39,373 bases of DNA. Origin: an uncultured Collinsella sp. (lineage in GTDB: Bacteria; Actinomycetota; Coriobacteriia; Coriobacteriales; Coriobacteriaceae). The position numbers and the translations under genes are program-made. Where the stretch lies: contig CAKUGT010000015.1 of NCBI GenBank assembly GCA_934654795.1, positions 1-39,373 of the forward strand, given 5' to 3'. Shown here piece by piece: positions 33,602-39,373 of the stretch. The first letter of the stretch is position 1. Every line of letters begins with the position of its first letter. The notes below the pieces were generated by a model. The model made no database searches. It saw only the letters and a program-made list of their open reading frames with translations, and was not told the DNA's origin.

Positions 33602-34608
33602 AGCTCGCGCACGCTCTGGCGCTCGACAAAATAGGTCGACACGGCCGTCTTGCAGGTGTAACTCTTGGGATTGCGGATATTGCCCACCAGGCGGCGCACC
33701 GCGATCTCGCCCACCTCGTGCTTGGGAACATGCACCGTGGTGAGCGGCGGGTTGGAGAAGGCTCCCACGGAAAGATCGTCGAAGCCAATCATCGAGACAT
33801 CTTCGGGCACGCGAATGCCATGCTCACTCAACGCACGCATAGCACCCACGGCAAGCACATCGTTCTCGGCAAAGAAAGCCGTCGGCAGATCGTCGTGCGA
33901 GACCGTATCGAGCCAAGCACCCATGTCGCGATAGGCGCCCTCGAGCGTGGTGCCCAGGGTGACGCGCCATGCCGGATTGGCCTCAAGGCCCGCGTCCTCA
34001 AGCGCTTGGCGATAGCCACGCTCGCGGTCCTTAAAATTGCGGATGCGCAGGTCGCCTGCTAGGTAGCCGATTTGCTTGTGACCCTTCTCGATAAGGTAAT
34101 CCACGGCACGCAGCACCGAATCGGTGTTGGCAATGACCACGGCGTCGAAGTACTGGCGGTCGCTCCAGCCATCGAGCACAATCAGGTGGGCGGCGGCGTT
34201 GGCAAACAGAGCGTAGTCCTCCTCGCCCAGCTCGGTACCCATCAGCACAATGGCGGCCGACGGATCGGCGATGAGGCCCTCGACCTGCGGACGTACGGCG
34301 TCCAGGTCGCTAAAGTCGAGCGAGACAAAGCTCGTACTCATGCCGTGGCGGCGCGCTTGGCGCTCCACGCCCTCGATGACCGCAGGGTGGAAGGTGCTCT
34401 CGTCCAGGATGGCGCCCGTCTTGCGCGCGAGTACAAACTGGATGCTCTCGAGCTGCGTCGACTGCTGGTAGCCGAGCGACTGCGCACACTCCAGGATGAC
34501 CTTGGCGGTCTCCTCGCTCACGCTGCGCTTGCGGTTGAGCGCATTGGACACGGTTGCGGGCGAAAAACCGGTGATGCGGCTGATCTCGCGGACGCTTGCT
34601 TTGGCCAT
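33598..34608 (-). CDS. LacI-family transcriptional regulator
   Basis: A 336-residue regulator from the ATG at 34608 (AGGGGG site); the longer ORF from 34689 crosses the promoter. The helix-turn-helix is SVREISRITGFSPATVSNALNRKRSVS (about 4-30), and the effector domain ends with GFDDLSVGAFSNPPLTTVHVP. Upstream lie the nucleoside hydrolase and ribokinase genes in the same direction, but this gene has its own promoter. It may control the nucleoside genes, the isomerase-transketolase-kinase operon (shared TAAACAGAA near both promoters), or both. Confidence 0.93.
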   Translation of the reverse strand: MAKASVREISRITGFSPATVSNALNRKRSVSEETAKVILECAQSLGYQQSTQLESIQFVLARKTGAILDESTFHPAVIEGVERQARRHGMSTSFVSLDFSDLDAVRPQVEGLIADPSAAIVLMGTELGEEDYALFANAAAHLIVLDGWSDRQYFDAVVIANTDSVLRAVDYLIEKGHKQIGYLAGDLRIRNFKDRERGYRQALEDAGLEANPAWRVTLGTTLEGAYRDMGAWLDTVSHDDLPTAFFAENDVLAVGAMRALSEHGIRVPEDVSMIGFDDLSVGAFSNPPLTTVHVPKHEVGEIAVRRLVGNIRNPKSYTCKTAVSTYFVERQSVREL

Positions 34609-34690
34609 CGTTCCCCCTAGCATCGGCCGCGGCCGAGCATCGTGGCTTGACCGCCCCGTGGCTCGGCAACTAAACGACCGCAAATTCAAT

Positions 34691-34737
34691 CTAAACAGAA
34701 TAGTAAATGTTTATTAGCTAGTTTAGCCTGTTGTCAA
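34691..34737 (-). promoter_or_regulatory. LacI gene promoter with overlapping dyad
   Basis: On the minus strand a perfect TTGACA -35 box (34737-34732) is followed by an AT-rich stretch with TAATAA-type -10 candidates at slightly short spacing. CTAAAC (34691-34696) and GTTTAG (34721-34726) form an outer dyad over the promoter, enclosing AGTAAATGTTTATT. Autoregulation by the LacI protein is likely. Confidence 0.45.
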
Positions 34738-34811
34738 GCGAAGCGACGCGACTATTCCCCCAACGGGCGTATTTACTCGGTAGCTAATCTGGAACGGGGC
34801 ACAGAAACCGT

Positions 34812-35786
34812 TTAGCCCAGGACGCGGGCCATGCGTGCCTTAAACTCCACGAGGAAACGTGGGGCGTCCACGGTGAGGGCCACGAGCGCACTCTTATCCG
34901 GATCGGACAGATGGTGCTCGTCGCAGATGGTGCGGCCGCGATACTCGCCCAGCAAGTCAACGCGCAAGTTACAGCCGAGCGCGCCCACGAGCGTGGGATC
35001 AATCGCCACGGCAACCGCCAGCGGATCGTGCAGCGCGCAGCCGCCCAGGTAGGGCGCGTTCATTTCGTACGAACCGATATAGTGCTCGACCATGCTCGCA
35101 AACGCGCAGCCAGCCATAGTGCCCGAGCCCGTCCAGCCGGCAATGTCGCGACGCGTGAGCACCACGCGGTGCGTCACATCCAAGCCCACCATGGTGAGCT
35201 TGCGACCTGAACGCAGCACGTCATCGGCCGCCTCGGGATCACTTGCCATATTGGCCTCGGCGCCCGCGCTCACGTTGCCGGGCACGGTAAGCGCACCGCC
35301 CATCACGACCACGCGGCCGATGGACATCATCGCCGCCGCATCGCGCTCCAGGGCAAGCGCCAGATTGGTGAGCGGGCCGGTCGCAACGTAGACCAGATCG
35401 GGCCCATAGGTACGCGCGGCATCAATCAGGTAATCGACCGCCGCATTGCCATCGGCCGACGTCGCGCCCACCGGCTCGTACGGCGAGGCGGGCACGCTTG
35501 CGCCGCCGATGCCGTTCTTGCCGTGGATAAGCGTGGTGGACGCCGGCGGCGTGTAGGGTTCGGTTGCCTTCATGGGACGATCGGCGCCCAGGTACACCGG
35601 CACCTCGGGACGACCCAACAGGTCGAGCACCGCCAAGCAGTTGTGCGCCGACTGCTCGACGCGCACGTTGCCAAAGCACGTGGTGATGCCGACGAGCTCC
35701 ACCTCGGGACTCGCGATGGCATAGGCGAGCGCCATCGCATCGTCCACACCCATATCCAGATCAAGGATCAGCTTCTTGGTTGCCAT
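34812..35786 (-). CDS. inosine/uridine-preferring nucleoside hydrolase family protein
   Basis: A 324-residue nucleoside hydrolase that splits ribonucleosides to base and ribose. The N-terminal calcium-binding aspartate cluster is LILDLDMGVDDAMALAYA (Asp9, 11, 15, 16; the common DTDPG reads DLDMG). Other motifs are ATGPLTNLALALE, VVVMGGAL and the late GCALHDPLAVAVAI with the catalytic His and Asp. It starts four bases after the ribokinase stop. The pair supplies ribose and then ribose 5-phosphate from scavenged nucleosides. No nucleoside transporter is in the window. Confidence 0.92.
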   Translation of the reverse strand: MATKKLILDLDMGVDDAMALAYAIASPEVELVGITTCFGNVRVEQSAHNCLAVLDLLGRPEVPVYLGADRPMKATEPYTPPASTTLIHGKNGIGGASVPASPYEPVGATSADGNAAVDYLIDAARTYGPDLVYVATGPLTNLALALERDAAAMMSIGRVVVMGGALTVPGNVSAGAEANMASDPEAADDVLRSGRKLTMVGLDVTHRVVLTRRDIAGWTGSGTMAGCAFASMVEHYIGSYEMNAPYLGGCALHDPLAVAVAIDPTLVGALGCNLRVDLLGEYRGRTICDEHHLSDPDKSALVALTVDAPRFLVEFKARMARVLG

Positions 35787-35790
35787 TGTT

Positions 35791-36786
35791 CTACTCCGCT
35801 TCTCCGTCTACATCCAAACCGTCTAAACCAAACTTGTGCTCGACTTCCGCACGCATGGGAATTGATTGCTGAGCGCCCAGGCGCGACACCGTCACCGCCG
35901 AGGCGCGAGCGCCCGCCGCCATGCACTCAAAGAGCGGCAGGCCCTCCAGACGAGCCGCCGCCAACGCGCCGATAAACGTATCGCCCGCGGCCGTCGTATC
36001 GACCACCGCGCTCGAAAGCGCCGGCATGCGCAGCGGCTCACCGCCATCGCCGAGCGTAACCGAGCCGGCGCCGCCCAACGTGATGACCGCAGCCCCGGCG
36101 CCCTTGTCGAGCAGCGCATTGAGCGCGGCGACGCAACTCGCATCATCCGTAGGCAGAATGCCCGTCAGCACCTGGCACTCGGTCTCATTGGGGCAGACCA
36201 GGTCGACCGCTGGCCACGCTCCTGCCGGCAGGTCGCAAGCGGGCGCCGGGTTAAAGATCGTATAGAACCCCAGCTCGTGAGCGCAAGAGAGCGCCGCGGC
36301 CGTTGCCATCAGATCGCATTCGCCCTGGGCGATAAAGACGCCGCCAGCAGCCGGGGCAATCTCGCTGGCATCGCCGTCGAGCTCGTCGGCCACCAAGCGC
36401 CTCAGTGCGCGGGCAACGTCCTCGCCCGCAAGCGCATGGTTGGCGCCCGGCGACAGCACGATGCGGTTGTCGCTCTCGCAGCGAATGATAGTCGCGGTAC
36501 CGGTCTCCACGTCATCGCGACGCGCCACAAACTCTACGCCCACGCCGGCATCCTGGAGCCCTGCCACGAGCGCATCGCCAAAGGTATCGCGCCCAACAGC
36601 GCCGATCATGCACGTGCGCGCACCCATGCGCGCAGCGGCAACGGCCTGATTGGCTCCCTTACCGCCGGCGTTGGTGATAAAACCGCTGCCATCGACCGTC
36701 TCGCCCGCGCGCGGCATGCGCTCGCACGCCACCGAAAGGTCCATGTTCATGCTGCCGAACACCGCAACGATGCTGTGATCCGCCAT
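35791..36786 (-). CDS. rbsK: ribokinase
   Basis: A 331-residue PfkB-family kinase from the ATG at 36786 with GAGGAGG upstream; the longer ORF start at 36915 is rejected. Ribokinase hallmarks are GSMNMDLSV near the N-terminus, the sugar-binding NAGGKGANQAVAAARMGA (39-56) and the anion hole/catalytic DTTAAGDTFIGAL with Asp269. It converts ribose to ribose 5-phosphate. It is the first gene of a two-gene unit with the nucleoside hydrolase, so ribose from nucleosides is the likely substrate. Confidence 0.93.
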   Translation of the reverse strand: MADHSIVAVFGSMNMDLSVACERMPRAGETVDGSGFITNAGGKGANQAVAAARMGARTCMIGAVGRDTFGDALVAGLQDAGVGVEFVARRDDVETGTATIIRCESDNRIVLSPGANHALAGEDVARALRRLVADELDGDASEIAPAAGGVFIAQGECDLMATAAALSCAHELGFYTIFNPAPACDLPAGAWPAVDLVCPNETECQVLTGILPTDDASCVAALNALLDKGAGAAVITLGGAGSVTLGDGGEPLRMPALSSAVVDTTAAGDTFIGALAAARLEGLPLFECMAAGARASAVTVSRLGAQQSIPMRAEVEHKFGLDGLDVDGEAE

Positions 36787-36862
36787 GGAAACCTCCTCGT
36801 CTTCAGGCTTTGCGCCCACCGTCGACCAACGATTGTGCACTCTCGCACCCCCTATAACTTTA

Positions 36863-36880
36863 GTCCACTTTGATGTGGAC
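36863..36880. promoter_or_regulatory. GTCCAC-N6-GTGGAC dyad between ribokinase and acyltransferase genes
   Basis: GTCCAC (36863-36868), TTTGAT, GTGGAC (36875-36880) is a perfect 6-bp dyad about 77 bases upstream of the ribokinase start, next to a TTATAG -10-like sequence on the minus strand. A TACAAT about 40 bases before the acyltransferase gene is a -10 candidate for the plus strand. The dyad is a plausible operator. Confidence 0.4.
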
Positions 36881-36973
36881 GCGCGCTTGAGCTTGCGCCG
36901 GCAGCAAGCATTCACAGGGGCAGGCAGCTACAATGAATACGTGCTGATTATTCTCGTCATTGGATGATGTTTT

Positions 36974-39190
36974 ATGGAACAACTCTCGCAATCGGGCTCG
37001 CGCGGTCGACGCCGCACGGGCAACGAGCCGGCGCCGCACGAACGCGTGAAGGGCGAGCGCCGTGCCAACGAGCCGCGACGCACCGCGAGCCCCCATCGCG
37101 CTTCTGCCAACAACGCGGGCCGCGCCAACACTCCCGCCGCGGAGCAGACGCCTGCTCGCCCCAAGTCCCGCTACATCCCTGCGCTCGACGGTCTGCGCAC
37201 GCTTGCCGTCGTCGCGGTGGTGCTCTATCACCTCAACCTCACGTGGGCTCAGGGCGGCCTGCTTGGCGTCACGATCTTCTTTGTGCTTTCGGGCTATCTG
37301 ATCACGCGCTTGCTGCTCAACGAAGTCGCTAAGACCGGCCGCATCGACCTTAAGAGCTTCTGGATTCGCCGCATCCGTCGCCTGATCCCCGCCGGGGTAA
37401 CGGTAGTGTTCGTGACCTGCGCGCTGTGCACCATCTTTAACCACGTGATGCTCACCAAGATGCGCCCCGACATCCTGCCGTCGCTGCTGTTCTTCAACAA
37501 CTGGTGGCAGATTGCCCAAAACGTCTCGTACTTCAATGCTCTGGGCGATCCCTCGCCGCTTACGCACTTTTGGTCGCTCGCCATCGAGGAACAGTTCTAC
37601 CTGGTTTGGCCCCCGCTGCTGCTCGCTATGGTATCCATGCACATGAGCAAGCCCAACACGCGCCGCATGGTTCTGGGCCTGGCTGCTGTCTCCGCCATCG
37701 CCATGATGGTGCTCTATAACCCCGCCGCCGACCCCAGCCGCGTGTATTACGGCACCGACACCCGCGTCTTCTCGCTGCTGCTGGGCGCCTGGATGGCCTT
37801 TATCCCCGATTGCGACCTGGCGCCGGTGCGTCTCGCTCATCGCCTGGGGCTCGACCGCTTGGTCGGGGCCGCCAAGCACGGCAAGAACGCCGAGAGCAAG
37901 CATGACGCTACGACCGACGACGCAGCCGAGACCATCCCGGCACAGCCGAGCGCCCTCGTGCGCTTTTGGTCCTCGCCCGCATCCATCGATATGTTGGGCG
38001 TCGTGGGTCTGGTTGGCCTTGCCGCCATGGTCGCGCTCACCAACGGCTACACCGCGTTCCAGTATCGCGGCGGCACGCTGTTATGCTCCATCCTCACGCT
38101 CATGGTCATCGCGGCCTGCGTGCAGCCCCAGGGAATGGTTGCCCGCGCACTGTCCGCCGAGCCGCTCGTGTGGGTTGGCAAGCGCTCGTACAGCATCTAC
38201 CTGTGGCACTATCCACTACTGTTGCTTATGAACCCTGTCGCCAACATCAACGATACGCCGTGGTGGCAGTACATTTTGCAGGTGTTGTTGGTGGTCGCCG
38301 TAGCCGAATGCTCATATCGCTTTATCGAGACGCCGTTTAGAAAGGGCGCCTTTGGGCGCACCGTATCCGAGTTCCGCGACGGCACCACCACGCCCGCCAA
38401 CTGGGTACGCGCGCATATTCCCGTGTGCGCCACTTGCGGCATCGTGCTTGTTATCGCGCTGGGCGGTCTGATCTTTGTGCCGGAGACCTCCGCACTGAGC
38501 GGTGAGGGCGCCGAAGTCCTCAACAAGGAAGCCAAGAACACCGCGCCAACGGACCAACAGGCAGCCGACGACACCGACAAGGACAACGACGGCTTCCCCG
38601 ATGGCTCCTACGACCTGTTGATGATCGGTGACTCCGTGTCGCTGCGCGCCGTTGATTCCTTTGACGACGTGTTCCCGCACAGCCATATCGATGCCGAAAA
38701 GGGCCGCCAGTTTGATGCGGGCCGCGCGACATTTGGGGGCTATCTCCAACAGAACCTTGCCGGCAAGATCGTGGTCTTTGCACTGGGCACCAACGGCTTG
38801 GTAACCGACGACCAGATCGACGCCATCATGACCGATGCAGGAGATAAGCGTATTGTGGTGTTTGTGAACACGCGCAGCCCGCAGCCGTGGGTTGGCTCTA
38901 CCAACCAGGCCATCGCCAACGCCGCTACGCGCTACAAGAACGTGCGCGTTATCGACTGGTACGGATACAGTGCCAATCGCAACGACCTGTTCGATGGCGA
39001 TGGCACGCACCTGTCGACCACTGGCGTGACTGAGTACCTCAACTTGATCCACGATGCAGTCAAGAAGGACCTGCCCGTGCATCCCGAGGATCACGTCAAC
39101 GATCCGCAGCCGGCGGCCGTCAAGTCTGCCACCGACGCACTCGTCAACGCCCTCGCCTACAAGCCACACAAGCTGGGCACCGACAAGTAA
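36974..39190 (+). CDS. OatA-like membrane O-acyltransferase with C-terminal SGNH domain
   Basis: A 738-residue protein. A basic, disordered N-terminal tail (1-65) is followed by an acyltransferase-3 domain with ten or more membrane helices (about 68-500). This contains YIPALDGLRTLAVVAVVLYH with catalytic His86, FFVLSGYLITRLL and HFWSLAIEEQFYLVWP. After a last helix (about 488-510) and a polar linker comes an extracellular SGNH esterase-like domain: DLLMIGDSVSLRA (Ser near 554) and DGTHLSTTGV (Asp676, His679). OatA-type enzymes O-acetylate peptidoglycan muramic acid and protect against lysozyme; other cell-surface glycans are possible targets. It is a single-gene unit. Confidence 0.9.
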   Translation: MEQLSQSGSRGRRRTGNEPAPHERVKGERRANEPRRTASPHRASANNAGRANTPAAEQTPARPKSRYIPALDGLRTLAVVAVVLYHLNLTWAQGGLLGVTIFFVLSGYLITRLLLNEVAKTGRIDLKSFWIRRIRRLIPAGVTVVFVTCALCTIFNHVMLTKMRPDILPSLLFFNNWWQIAQNVSYFNALGDPSPLTHFWSLAIEEQFYLVWPPLLLAMVSMHMSKPNTRRMVLGLAAVSAIAMMVLYNPAADPSRVYYGTDTRVFSLLLGAWMAFIPDCDLAPVRLAHRLGLDRLVGAAKHGKNAESKHDATTDDAAETIPAQPSALVRFWSSPASIDMLGVVGLVGLAAMVALTNGYTAFQYRGGTLLCSILTLMVIAACVQPQGMVARALSAEPLVWVGKRSYSIYLWHYPLLLLMNPVANINDTPWWQYILQVLLVVAVAECSYRFIETPFRKGAFGRTVSEFRDGTTTPANWVRAHIPVCATCGIVLVIALGGLIFVPETSALSGEGAEVLNKEAKNTAPTDQQAADDTDKDNDGFPDGSYDLLMIGDSVSLRAVDSFDDVFPHSHIDAEKGRQFDAGRATFGGYLQQNLAGKIVVFALGTNGLVTDDQIDAIMTDAGDKRIVVFVNTRSPQPWVGSTNQAIANAATRYKNVRVIDWYGYSANRNDLFDGDGTHLSTTGVTEYLNLIHDAVKKDLPVHPEDHVNDPQPAAVKSATDALVNALAYKPHKLGTDK

Positions 39191-39212
39191 CACGCAGCCA
39201 AATCTGCTTACA

Positions 39213-39256
39213 CCCGCAGGGGGGGGCATCGGCCACGGCCGACGCCCCCCCTGCGG
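39213..39256 (+). terminator. strong GC-rich hairpin after acyltransferase gene
   Basis: CCGCAGGGGGGG (from 39214) pairs with CCCCCCCTGCGG (to about 39256), and the loop itself contains CGGCCACGGCCG. It lies about 25 bases past the acyltransferase stop. A loose T-rich stretch follows. The rest of the window (39257-39373) shows no gene I can support. Confidence 0.7.
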
Positions 39257-39373
39257 CAGTTAGGGACACTCCTTTTGTACCGGCACCCGGAGACACGGTC
39301 GCGCGCGCAGACGTGGTGTAAGAGCGTCCTGAGGTCCGTCGCTGCAAGTCCCGATGTTACTCCTTCTTGAGGC

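Noticed and set aside
36860..37903. 347-codon minus-strand ORF opposite the acyltransferase N-terminus
   Set aside because: Shadow of the acyltransferase-3 domain, which has a recognisable catalytic histidine and membrane pattern on the plus strand.

Overview
The window is high-GC DNA with dense, RBS-led genes. Many lactose/cellobiose-type PTS genes, five GH1 glycosidases, luxS, an OatA-like acyltransferase and a DUF4867 protein together suggest a gut Coriobacteriia (Actinomycetota), most like Collinsella. That assignment is inference from gene content and style; no rRNA or tRNA is visible.

Layout. (1) 1-2724: two adjacent minus-strand membrane sensors; the second-transcribed one runs off the left edge. 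(2) 2791-12760: a beta-glucoside/chitobiose-like region. A stand-alone GH1 6-phospho-beta-glucosidase (2867-4297) is followed by a minus-strand operon read chbG - PTS IIC - IIB - IIA - GH1 - ROK kinase (10118 to 4709), with a divergent RpiR/SIS regulator (10406-11227) and a further GH1 (11248-12636). Both promoter regions beside the regulator carry a TTTCA-N5-TGAAA dyad, a likely RpiR operator. (3) 12848-16322: an accessory patch with a headless ribbon-helix-helix fragment, an orphan AAA+ ATPase, a DUF4867 gene, luxS, an IstB (IS21 helper) fragment and several palindromic repeats. (4) 16332-21983: a second, diverged version of the beta-glucoside module: non-phospho GH1 - chbG-like gene with an in-frame TGA exactly where its paralogue has Cys63 - GH1 - PTS IIBC, beside an RpiR gene that has lost its DNA-binding domain.

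(5) 22140-33601: the most interesting region. A minus-strand operon (alpha/beta hydrolase - DUF5060/DUF4038 GH140-like glycosidase - PTS IIC, IIB, IIA, ended by a clear terminator) is followed by a second operon (FucI/AraA-family isomerase - transketolase N half - transketolase C half - FGGY kinase). GH140 enzymes are known apiosidases. Isomerase + FGGY kinase + two-subunit transketolase is the enzyme set of the known transketolase route for D-apiose. The inference is a PTS-fed, intracellular apioside utilisation locus: import of an apiose-containing glycoside, de-esterification, apiosidase cleavage, then apiose to apulose to apulose 4-phosphate and exchange with glyceraldehyde 3-phosphate. 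Two convergent LacI regulators follow (32606-33601 and 33598-34608). (6) 34812-36786: nucleoside hydrolase plus ribokinase, a ribonucleoside salvage pair. (7) 36974-39190: an OatA-like O-acyltransferase with a strong downstream hairpin.

The window is almost entirely carbohydrate uptake and regulation. Duplicated modules, regulator decay, IS remnants and palindromic repeats mark 4.3-23.8 kb as recombinationally active.
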